Shown here one piece after another: positions 7,084 through 14,254 of a stretch of 25,243 nucleotides of DNA. This DNA comes from JABIFK01 sp047619225 (GTDB lineage Bacteria > Latescibacterota > UBA2968), in contig JBLHJX010000048.1 in the NCBI GenBank assembly GCA_047619225.1, positions 1 to 25,243 on the forward strand, in the 5' to 3' direction. The position numbers and the translations under genes are program-made. Below the pieces are notes generated by a model, which worked only from the letters and a program-made list of their open reading frames with translations, was not told the origin of the DNA and ran no database searches. Numbering within the stretch: position 1 is the stretch's first letter; each line of letters starts with the position of its first letter.

Positions 7084-8019
7084 TTATTCAACTCTGAGTG
7101 CTTCAATCTGTTCATTGAGATCGTCTGGCAAGGGGCCTTGTTCGGCGGCGCGTACACATTCTTCAATTTCTTCTGGATTTCTTGCACCAATAATAATGGT
7201 GTCCATTTCGCCTTGTCCAACCATAAATCGCACGCCGAGTGTAGCGAGAGACATGCCGCTTGCTGCTTGGAGAGCAAAGACTTTCTTGTAGCTTTCCAAG
7301 AGTTCGGGTGTCATCCAGTTGGGTGGGGAGTTGAGCAAGTCTGGGTTTGAGACGGCAAGGCTGCGTGCGAAGATGGCACCGATCATACCGACACAGCCTT
7401 TTTCTTTGGCAATGGGTAGGGCTTGGCGTGCCCCTCGGCGAATGAGGTCGTAGTTGAAAGCAAGTAAGAATGTGTCTACGTCAACATGCTCTAATACACG
7501 GCTCATGTTGTCGGCGGTATTTCCCGAAATGCCGATGAAGCGACAACGTCCTTCGGTTTGTAATTGACGCAGCGTTTGTAGGGCGGGTGCGTCGTTGAAG
7601 TTGTAATTGTAATTAGGATCCAGACGGCCTTTAATAGAGGTATCTGTAGACCACCAGTGGTGCGAGTCGGCTTCGTGTAACTGGAGGGTGTCTACGTGAT
7701 CACGGCGAAGCAGGCGTAGGTTTTCTTCAAGTTGGGTGGTGAGGGCTTCGGGTGAATGGTAACGAGAGGGGTTGGCAAAGTAGCCGAGTTTGGTGGCCAG
7801 CAAGTAACCGTCTTTTTTGTCTTTGAGGCCTTCGCCCAAAACGGCTTGTGAGACACCGCTGCAATACATGGGTGAGGTATCGAAGTAGGTTACGCCAAGA
7901 TCTAAGGCTTTGTGAACCGTGGCCACACCGTCGGCGAATGAGCTGGCGGTGAGGTAAGCACCGCCGAGGCCGATGATGGATGTTTTTTCTCCGGTTGTTC
8001 CGTAGGGTCTGTTTTCCAT
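7084..8019 (-). CDS. aldo/keto reductase family oxidoreductase
   Basis: The 311-residue protein has the (beta/alpha)8 aldo/keto reductase layout with the tetrad Asp47 (FDTSPMY), Tyr52, Lys77 (ATKLGY) and His115 (QLHEAD). The C-terminal half carries RFMVGQGEMDTIIIGARNPEE split across the NADPH-binding region (IIIGARNPEEIEE). It resembles the L-fucose/D-threo-aldose or galactose dehydrogenase-like branch (the GVSQAVLGEGL pattern), so oxidation of a free sugar is plausible but unproven. AAGGA lies 8 bases before the ATG. It sits between amidohydrolase 1 and the galactonate dehydratase-like gene with gaps of about 20-30 bases, suggesting one operon for degrading a sugar or lactone: dehydrogenase, lactonase-like hydrolase, dehydratase. 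Confidence 0.87.
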   Translation of the reverse strand: MENRPYGTTGEKTSIIGLGGAYLTASSFADGVATVHKALDLGVTYFDTSPMYCSGVSQAVLGEGLKDKKDGYLLATKLGYFANPSRYHSPEALTTQLEENLRLLRRDHVDTLQLHEADSHHWWSTDTSIKGRLDPNYNYNFNDAPALQTLRQLQTEGRCRFIGISGNTADNMSRVLEHVDVDTFLLAFNYDLIRRGARQALPIAKEKGCVGMIGAIFARSLAVSNPDLLNSPPNWMTPELLESYKKVFALQAASGMSLATLGVRFMVGQGEMDTIIIGARNPEEIEECVRAAEQGPLPDDLNEQIEALRVE

Positions 8020-8038
8020 AAATAAGTCCTTATATGTC

Positions 8039-9124
8039 TTAAAACCGATACAAGTTCAACGCGTTTTCAACTTTGACCTTACGTTCTAACTCTGGACTGA
8101 GTTTGATTGGAAAGGCGCGGTCGGGTGCGTCAAAATCCCAGTGGGGATAATCGGTGGCAAAGAGCAGTTTGTCGGGGTGGTCGAAGTGTTCTAAGAATTG
8201 GTCGAAGTGTTCGGGTTTTTCGGGTTCTTCCATGGGTTGTGTGGTGACCCAAACGTGGTTGTGAATGTAGTGTGAGGGTGGGTGTTGTACGTGTGGCACT
8301 TCGTCTTTGAGTTGTTCATAGGTTCGGTCGAGTCGCCACGAGAGGGCGGGTAACCAGGCCATTCCGCCTTCGATGAGTACGATTTTGAGATTGGGGTAGT
8401 GATCAAAGACACCTTCAAAGATCAGGCTGATGATGTGGTGCTGAAAGGCTTGGGCCATGCCGCCGTGATATTCAATATAATAAGAGGGCCATCCTGTTCC
8501 GGTGATGGGGTGACCGCCGTTTCCTCCGCCAAAGTGGATGCCTACGGGCAAGTTGTTGCGCTCTGCGGCTTCGTAGAGCGGCCAGTATTTTCGGTTGCCC
8601 AATGGGGCAGATGTAAATGTGGGTAAGAGGATTTGTACGAAACGGGGATCTTGGGCAACGCGGTCGATTTCTTCGGCGGCGAGGGCGCCATTTTCAAAAG
8701 CGACGATGAGAGACGCGCGCAAACGGGGTTCGGGGTCGAGCCATTCGGCGGCTTGGCAATCGTTAATGGCGCGGGCAAAAGCGGCATCGTATTCGGGCAG
8801 TTGGTTGCGAATGGGGGTGAGGGTGTTGAGAATGCCGAGGTCAATGTCCCACGCGTCTAAGAGTTGTTCGCGTAGGAAGGGCAGGTTGGAGCCTGGGCTG
8901 CCACCACCTGGTGGCCACGCGTCAACACGATGGGCGCCGGGTTGGCTTTTGGGGTAGCTCGTACCGGCAAAGCCTCTTCGCCCAAAACGCTCGTGATAGG
9001 CGCGCCATTGGTCGGGAATGAATTTGTTGAGCGCAGGGCGCAAGCCGTTGTGGATGTCGCAATCGATGAGTTTGATGTCTGTTGCGCTTGGTCGGGTGAT
9101 CGATTCTGTGAGGGTTGCTGACAT
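8039..9124 (-). CDS. amidohydrolase family protein (PF04909-like), copy 1
   Basis: The 361-residue protein belongs to the ACMSD-like amidohydrolase_2 group of metal-dependent TIM barrels. The N-terminal metal motif DCDIHN supplies Asp23 and His25. His197 lies in VGIHFGGG, and the catalytic aspartate is Asp325 in FATDYPHWD. Family reactions are decarboxylation or hydrolysis of aromatic acids and lactones. AGGAG 6 bases upstream supports the ATG at 9124. A paralogue lies immediately upstream at 9146-10174, sharing the DxH motif and the WLPALSWR/WLPSLMWR and SDYPH segments. An insertion rich in Pro and Gly (DAWPPGGGSPGSN) occurs in both. Confidence 0.87.
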   Translation of the reverse strand: MSATLTESITRPSATDIKLIDCDIHNGLRPALNKFIPDQWRAYHERFGRRGFAGTSYPKSQPGAHRVDAWPPGGGSPGSNLPFLREQLLDAWDIDLGILNTLTPIRNQLPEYDAAFARAINDCQAAEWLDPEPRLRASLIVAFENGALAAEEIDRVAQDPRFVQILLPTFTSAPLGNRKYWPLYEAAERNNLPVGIHFGGGNGGHPITGTGWPSYYIEYHGGMAQAFQHHIISLIFEGVFDHYPNLKIVLIEGGMAWLPALSWRLDRTYEQLKDEVPHVQHPPSHYIHNHVWVTTQPMEEPEKPEHFDQFLEHFDHPDKLLFATDYPHWDFDAPDRAFPIKLSPELERKVKVENALNLYRF

Positions 9125-9145
9125 ATGAGACTCCTATTTTACTTT

Positions 9146-10174
9146 TTAAAACCCATAAAATTTCTGTGCATTCTTATGCATGATTTTTTGTATTAACGCA
9201 TTGGGTAAACCGGACGGAAGGGTGCTGTCGTGATTGTGTGGGTAGTCGCTGGAATAGAGAATGAGGTCTTCTGAGCCGATTTGCTCGATAATTTCTAAGA
9301 GGGCGTCACTCTTGGGTGGTGCATCGGTTGGGGTGAGTGAGAAGCGCATGTGTTTGCGAATGTATTCTGAGGGCGATTGGGTGAGCCAGGGGATTTCGCG
9401 TCGAATGCCTTTCCAATCTTTGTCGAATCGCCACATGAGTGAGGGCAACCACGTCCAGCCACTTTCGAGGAAGATCATTTTGAGATTGGGAAAGTGATTC
9501 AATATGCCGCCGCTGATGATGCTTAAGATTTGCGATTGAAAGACACTGGACATGCCGGCGTATTCTTCAATGTAGAAGGTAGGCCAACCGGTGGGTGTGG
9601 CGGGTGTGCCGGGAACGCCGCCAAAGTGAATGGCGATTTTGAGGTCGCACTCAGAGGCGGCTTTGTAGATGGGATGATAGTTGCGATTGCCGTAGGGTTG
9701 GGGGGCGCGAACTGGGAGGAGGACTTGGACAAACTCGGGGCGGTTGCCAATGCGGCGAATTTCTTCGGCGGCGAGTTCGGGGTATTGTGGGGGCACGACG
9801 ATGGATGCGCGAAGACGGGGTTCTTTATTGAGCCATTCGTTCAGTTGCCAATCGTTTACGGCTTGGGAAAGTGCAAGGGCAGCATCTGGATTGTGAATGC
9901 CATCTACGGCGTAGAGGCAGTTGAGGATGCCGATGTCGGTGTTTGGGATATCGAGTGCTTGTTTGCGCAATGTTTCTAAGTTGGAACCGGCTGCGCCACC
10001 GCCCTTAGGATGTGTGTCTGAGCGTGCAGTAACACTTGCGCCAACGGGATAGTATTTGTCGGTTGCACCTGCAAAGCCTGTGAGTTGGAGTTGGTCTATC
10101 CAGTAGTCTGAAAGATAAGGATAGAGGGCCTTGGCGTTGGGCACCGTGTTGTGGATGTCGGTGTCGAGTTTCAT
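9146..10174 (-). CDS. amidohydrolase family protein (PF04909-like), copy 2
   Basis: I start it at ATG 10174 (MKLDTDIHN, 342 residues). The longer frame to 10225 would run back through a terminator hairpin, and GGAA lies 5 bases before this ATG. The DxH metal pair is Asp6 and His8; AIHFGG carries a further histidine and YSSDYPH the catalytic aspartate. It is homologous to the next gene over most of its length but clearly diverged, so the duplication is old. The product is a cytoplasmic metal-dependent hydrolase or decarboxylase of unknown substrate. As the first gene after a terminator it should have a promoter in the short region 10175-10190 or be read from transcripts that pass the terminator. 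Confidence 0.85.
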   Translation of the reverse strand: MKLDTDIHNTVPNAKALYPYLSDYWIDQLQLTGFAGATDKYYPVGASVTARSDTHPKGGGAAGSNLETLRKQALDIPNTDIGILNCLYAVDGIHNPDAALALSQAVNDWQLNEWLNKEPRLRASIVVPPQYPELAAEEIRRIGNRPEFVQVLLPVRAPQPYGNRNYHPIYKAASECDLKIAIHFGGVPGTPATPTGWPTFYIEEYAGMSSVFQSQILSIISGGILNHFPNLKMIFLESGWTWLPSLMWRFDKDWKGIRREIPWLTQSPSEYIRKHMRFSLTPTDAPPKSDALLEIIEQIGSEDLILYSSDYPHNHDSTLPSGLPNALIQKIMHKNAQKFYGF

Positions 10175-10190
10175 GAGGTTTCCATTGAAT

Positions 10191-10222
10191 AATAAAAAAT
10201 CCGCTGCAAGTATTTGCAGCGG
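10191..10222 (-). terminator. rho-independent terminator after PIN toxin operon
   Basis: CCGCTGCAA at 10201-10209 and TTGCAGCGG at 10214-10222 form a perfect 9-bp stem with a GTAT loop. On the minus strand the stem is followed by a U-tract (10200 to 10191, TTTTTT within AT-rich sequence). It separates the toxin-antitoxin pair from the amidohydrolase genes and rules out the longer start of the amidohydrolase. Confidence 0.85.
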
Positions 10223-10268
10223 CAATCTATGTCAAGAACGGCAGATGACCAAAGGTATTTTTAGGCTG

Positions 10269-10691
10269 TTATATCAAATCTAGAGCATCCAATATACTTA
10301 AAAAATCTGCTGCTGTGACAATGTGTGTTCCTTCAAAAAGCTGCAAATCACCAAATGCTTCTATATCGCCAGAGATCAAATAATCAGCATCTATTTCATG
10401 TGCTAATTCGAGAAATTTGTCATCATCAGGATCTGAAAGTAAGCAAATGGTTGTCCTTGGCACAACACGGGTTGCATTTCTCATCACACGTCGAATTTGG
10501 CGCTCTATGTTTCTACGATTATGCCTAAATTTACGATCTTTGGATATTTCTGTGTATTCCTCTAAAATATCAGGAGATACATAGCATTGTGCAATTTTGT
10601 TATAGAGGATGAGGTCTATCACTCTTCGACAAATGCTCTCACTTTGCCAGCCTGACGCAATGATCGTATTTGTATCAAGGATAATTTTCAT
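10269..10691 (-). CDS. PIN-domain toxin (COG1569-like)
   Basis: The 140-residue protein begins MKIILDTNTIIASGW and has the acidic PIN site: Asp6, Glu44/Glu45 (DILEEY), the cluster DPDDDKFLE at 87-95, and Asp109 in LISGD. PIN proteins are Mg-dependent ribonucleases; those paired with small antitoxins usually cleave tRNA, rRNA or mRNA when freed. The ATG overlaps the antitoxin stop by four bases (ATGA), the typical coupled arrangement. An AGAGG inside the antitoxin tail provides the ribosome site. A+T content is visibly higher here than in neighbouring genes, which fits horizontal acquisition. Confidence 0.85.
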   Translation of the reverse strand: MKIILDTNTIIASGWQSESICRRVIDLILYNKIAQCYVSPDILEEYTEISKDRKFRHNRRNIERQIRRVMRNATRVVPRTTICLLSDPDDDKFLELAHEIDADYLISGDIEAFGDLQLFEGTHIVTAADFLSILDALDLI

Positions 10692-10885
10692 TCCTCTTTG
10701 CGCTCTCTTATCCGCTTTCTGGCAGCTTGTTTTGCCTCATTAATACGCTTATTTCGAGATGGGTCAATTCCTGTTTCTCTTGGTGTATCAGGAATAATAA
10801 CAAGAACAGGTTGTTGATCTTTTATATCAAGTGTGTCGATCAACTGTATTTGACCTTCTTTGTAAATACCTTGAATGGTTTTCAT
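10688..10885 (-). CDS. antitoxin, AF2212/DUF104-like
   Basis: The 65-residue protein starts MKTIQGIYKEGQIQLIDTLD, a small beta-rich segment resembling the N-terminus of AF2212-like (DUF104) antitoxins (IxAxYExGxLxPLExL). A strongly basic and helical tail follows (residues 43-65, KRINEAKQAARKRIRERKEE region) that probably wraps the toxin. It lies upstream of, and overlaps, the PIN toxin. GAGGA lies about 11 bases before the ATG. AT-rich sequence 10886-10968 upstream should carry its promoter. The family call rests on the N-terminal pattern alone. Confidence 0.7.
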   Translation of the reverse strand: MKTIQGIYKEGQIQLIDTLDIKDQQPVLVIIPDTPRETGIDPSRNKRINEAKQAARKRIRERKEE

Positions 10886-10968
10886 GATATGGTTTTCCTC
10901 TGCAATTTGGGCCGATTTTCAATATGCAATAAAATATACTCAATATATGTTGTATTGGCGAGAGCGTA

Positions 10969-13233
10969 TTATTCACCAGATTCAAACGGATGAATTTGTA
11001 AGTTGTGATCTAAAACGTAAGCTTGTTTGGCCTTTGATTTGAGTTTTAGAAATTTGTCTCGATAGCGCACTGTTTGTACCCCTGTTTTGGTGGCGTAGAG
11101 AATGGCTTGGGTGAGGTGACCGTTTTTCCAGGTGATGTCGAGTTCTATACCGCCACGTGCGCGTAGGCCTTCAATTTGACCATTGGGCCACGCAGAGGGC
11201 AATGCGGGAAGGAGGTGAATGTCGCCGGTGTGGTTTTGCAAGAGGAGTTCGGCGATGCCGGCGGAGGCACCGAAGTTGCCATCAATTTGGAATGGAGGGT
11301 GCGCGTCAAAGAGGTTGGGATAGGTGCCGCCGCCTTTCATTTTAGTACCGCTTTCATTCACAAGGCGCAATTGGCGTTGGAGGATTTTGTGTGCACGGTC
11401 ACCATCGCGGAAGCGGGCCCAAAAATTGAGTTTCCAGCCCATGGACCAGCCGGTGCCTTCGTCGGTGCGAAATTCGAGGGATTTTTTGGCGGCTTCAAAA
11501 AGCGCAGGTGTCTTTTCGGGGGTGATTTCTTTGCCGGGGTGCAAGCCCCAGAGGTGTGAGACGTGGCGGTGTGTGTTTTCTGGGTCGTCTGTGTCTTCAA
11601 GCCACTCTTGGAGTTGGCCCAAGCGACCGATTTGGTGGGGCGCAATGCGTTTGCGTTTGGCAATGAGGGTTTTGCGAAATGGGGTGTCGAGGCGCAAGGT
11701 GCGGCTGGCTTCGATGCAGTTGGTGAAGAGGTCGCGAATGATTTGGTGATCCATTGTGGGGCCTGCGACGAGGCCGCCATTTTCGGGTGAGTTTGAAGGG
11801 GTGCTGATGAGGTGGCCTGTGCGTGGGTCTTCGATGAGGTGATCGACAAAGAATTGTGCCGCGCCTTTCATGAGGGGGTAGGCTCTGTTGCGTAGAAAGT
11901 CTCTGTCGCGGGTGTATTCATAATGCCACCACAAGTGTTGGCACAACCAGGCACCACCCGTGGGCCAAATGCCGTGGTTGCTGGCGTTGATGGGCGCGGT
12001 GCCACGCCAAATATCGGTGTTGTGGTGGAGTACCCAGCCGCGACAGCCGTAGTGAGATCGTGCGGTTTTTTGCCCGCTTTTGGCGACTTCTTCGAGCATG
12101 CCAAAGAGGGGTTCATGGCAGGGGGATAGGTTGCACGATTCGGCAGGCCAATAGTTCATTTCGGTGTTGATGTTCACGGTCCACTTGCTGTCCCAGGGCG
12201 GTTCTAATTGATCGTTCCAAATGCCTTGTAAATTGGCGGGCTGACTGCCTTCGCGTGAGGCGGCAATGAGGAGATATCGCCCATATTGAAAGTAGAGGGC
12301 TAAGAGGTGTGGGTCTTCGCGTTCGGGCAATTTGGCAAGGCGCTGGTCAATGGGTTCGTCAATGGTTTCTCCGAGGTGAATGGCAACACGGCGGAACAGC
12401 GATTGGTGGTCTTGGAGGTGCTCGTCGAGTAGGTCATCGAAGGTTTTATTTTGGAGTGCTCGGATGGTTTGCTCACAGCGTTTTGTAGGGTCTGCTGTGA
12501 GTTTTTTAAAGTCTTTAAAATTGGTTGCTGCTGTGAGAATGAGTGTGACGACGTCGGCTTCTTGAATGTAAATACCGTCGTCTGCTGCAGCGATGTAACC
12601 ATTTTTAACTTGGGTGAACAACCGTGCTTCAAAAGCCATGGGGTTGCGGGCAACTTTGCCTCTGAGCGCAATTTGGGTGTCTTCAAGAACTTGGTGTTCG
12701 AGGCGGGCGTGTGGGCTGTCGAGCGATGCGGTAAAGGTGAGCTGATTGGGTTTGTTTGATGAGAGGCGTATGATGATGGCTTGTGCAGGATAACTTGCAA
12801 AGACTTCGCGAGTGAATATGACGTCATCAATTTGATATGTGGTGGTGGCGATGCCTGTGTCGAGGTTGAGGTCGCGATAATAGTCTGTGACGTTTTCATG
12901 TTCGGGAAAGGACAAGTGCAGATCGCCACATGGTTGGTATGCTTTTTGGCGTTTGGGATTGCCCATAAATTGTTTGAAGGCGAGTTTTTCGGCTTCTTCT
13001 TGTTTTCCATCAAAGATCAATTGTCGGATTTGAGGGAGGTATTTGACCGCGCCTTTGCGGTGATATTCATGGGGCCCACCCGTCCAGAGGCTGTCTTCGT
13101 TAAATTGAATGCGTTCGTTTTGTACATTGCCAAAGACCATTGCGCCCAAACGCCCACATCCCACAGGTAAGGCTTCTACCCAATGCTCGGCGGGTTGTTC
13201 ATACCAAAGTTTGAGATTGTCCCAGTTGGTCAT
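10969..13233 (-). CDS. GH95 alpha-L-fucosidase/galactosidase, cytoplasmic
   Basis: The 754-residue protein covers the full GH95 layout: an N-terminal beta-sandwich (LKLWYEQPAEHWVEALPVG), a linker, an (alpha/alpha)6 barrel and a C-terminal beta domain. Likely catalytic positions by comparison with the Bifidobacterium 1,2-alpha-L-fucosidase are Asn354 and Asn356 (WTVNINTEMNYW), Glu484 (NSPENG) and Asp651 (FQIDGNFG). The enzyme would invert and release terminal fucose, or L-galactose or galactose in some members. There is no signal peptide, so it acts on imported oligosaccharides. AAGGA precedes the ATG by 8 bases and overlaps the stop of the SDR gene; the 11-base gap makes them one operon. I see no truncation. 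Confidence 0.93.
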   Translation of the reverse strand: MTNWDNLKLWYEQPAEHWVEALPVGCGRLGAMVFGNVQNERIQFNEDSLWTGGPHEYHRKGAVKYLPQIRQLIFDGKQEEAEKLAFKQFMGNPKRQKAYQPCGDLHLSFPEHENVTDYYRDLNLDTGIATTTYQIDDVIFTREVFASYPAQAIIIRLSSNKPNQLTFTASLDSPHARLEHQVLEDTQIALRGKVARNPMAFEARLFTQVKNGYIAAADDGIYIQEADVVTLILTAATNFKDFKKLTADPTKRCEQTIRALQNKTFDDLLDEHLQDHQSLFRRVAIHLGETIDEPIDQRLAKLPEREDPHLLALYFQYGRYLLIAASREGSQPANLQGIWNDQLEPPWDSKWTVNINTEMNYWPAESCNLSPCHEPLFGMLEEVAKSGQKTARSHYGCRGWVLHHNTDIWRGTAPINASNHGIWPTGGAWLCQHLWWHYEYTRDRDFLRNRAYPLMKGAAQFFVDHLIEDPRTGHLISTPSNSPENGGLVAGPTMDHQIIRDLFTNCIEASRTLRLDTPFRKTLIAKRKRIAPHQIGRLGQLQEWLEDTDDPENTHRHVSHLWGLHPGKEITPEKTPALFEAAKKSLEFRTDEGTGWSMGWKLNFWARFRDGDRAHKILQRQLRLVNESGTKMKGGGTYPNLFDAHPPFQIDGNFGASAGIAELLLQNHTGDIHLLPALPSAWPNGQIEGLRARGGIELDITWKNGHLTQAILYATKTGVQTVRYRDKFLKLKSKAKQAYVLDHNLQIHPFESGE

Positions 13234-13244
13234 GCTAAAGTTCC

Positions 13245-14039
13245 TTACCCTACATGAGTGGTTAAACCGCCGTCAACGACGAGGTTTTGACCGCTGATAT
13301 ATCCGGCTTCATCAGAGGCCAAAAAGAGAGCTGCATTCCCAATGTCTTCGGGTTTGCCCGATTGTTTGAGGCGAGGGCGTGTGTCGGGTGGGGTGGGTGC
13401 GCTGTTGGTTTGTTGTGGGGCAGATGTAACACCTGGGTTGTGTGCGTAATCAGGTTCTAAGTTGTCGCTGTTGTGGCCCAATTGGGTGCGAATGGCACCT
13501 GGGCTGATGGCGTTGATACGGATATTTTGATCTGCGTATTCAAAGGCGGCTTGGCGCGTAAAACCAAAGATGCCTGCTTTGGATGTGGCATAAGCGCTGT
13601 AGTTTGGCCAGGCATACATGCCTTGTACTGAGGCGATGTTGACAATGGAGCCCCCACCGCGTGTGATCATGTGTGGAATGGCCTCGTGGCAGGTTCGGTA
13701 GACGCTGGACAGGTTGACGTCTAAGACGCGTTGCCAACGGTGTGGTTCGGTATCGGTGACTGTGCCAGTGATATCTACACCCGCGTTGTTGATGAGAATA
13801 TCGACACCACCAAAGTGCGCCACAGTTTGGGCAATGAGGTTGGCAACCGATGTGTCGCTGCTGACGTCGGTTTCGATAAAGAGGGCCTGATCGGACGTTG
13901 ATGCCAATTTGGGACCCTTTTCTGTGTCGCGATCGGCAATGACCACAGAAGCGCCTTCTTGTAAGAATATTTCAACTGTTGCACGCCCGATGCCATTGGC
14001 ACCGCCGGTGACAATGGCGATTTTATTGTGTAATCTCAT
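13245..14039 (-). CDS. short-chain dehydrogenase/reductase
   Basis: I use the ATG at 14039 (MRLHNKIAIVTGG, 264 residues) because GGAG lies 10 bases upstream; two earlier ATGs have no suitable site. Classical SDR motifs are present: TGGANGIG for NAD(P) binding, NNAG, the catalytic serine in NIASVQG, YATSK with Tyr and Lys, and GQNLVVDGG at the end. An aspartate after the second strand (ADRD) points to NAD preference. Between the TQLG and KPEDIG segments the substrate loop is longer than usual and rich in Pro, Gln, Thr and Asn. Placed before the fucosidase it may be a fucose dehydrogenase, but SDR substrates cannot be read from sequence. Confidence 0.88.
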   Translation of the reverse strand: MRLHNKIAIVTGGANGIGRATVEIFLQEGASVVIADRDTEKGPKLASTSDQALFIETDVSSDTSVANLIAQTVAHFGGVDILINNAGVDITGTVTDTEPHRWQRVLDVNLSSVYRTCHEAIPHMITRGGGSIVNIASVQGMYAWPNYSAYATSKAGIFGFTRQAAFEYADQNIRINAISPGAIRTQLGHNSDNLEPDYAHNPGVTSAPQQTNSAPTPPDTRPRLKQSGKPEDIGNAALFLASDEAGYISGQNLVVDGGLTTHVG

Positions 14040-14147
14040 GTGCTGCATTCTCCAATGACGTGTCGTTTGTGGTGGGTTTTGGTGTCGGTTTTTCAAAAAT
14101 ATGCCGGCAATTGTAATAAGGTCACATTAAAGTAATTTGTTGCGTAA

Positions 14148-14170
14148 TATTGTGCTTGTTCAACACAATA
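14148..14170. promoter_or_regulatory. imperfect inverted repeat between divergent genes
   Basis: TATTGTG (14148-14154) and CACAATA (14164-14170) form a 7-bp inverted repeat; inside it TTG and CAA can also pair. It lies between the SDR start (14039, minus) and the SulP start (14255, plus), where two divergent promoters must sit, so it may be an operator. The word GCGTAATAT just before it (14142-14150) recurs in the arms of the inverted repeat at 20618-20660. Confidence 0.35.
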
Positions 14171-14254
14171 AGAATCTATAAGTTGGTGTCCCTCATTTCG
14201 GCGTGTGATCTTGTGAGAGTCCTAATTCGTTTTTTGTCTGTTCGGAGTATTTGT

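Noticed and set aside
10175..10225. Extension of amidohydrolase 2 to 10225
   Set aside because: The extra codons are formed by a terminator hairpin and its T-run; MKLDTDIH at 10174 fits the family start.
14150..14254. GTG start of SulP at 14150
   Set aside because: The added 35 residues are not like SulP proteins, and a good GGAG site precedes the ATG at 14255.
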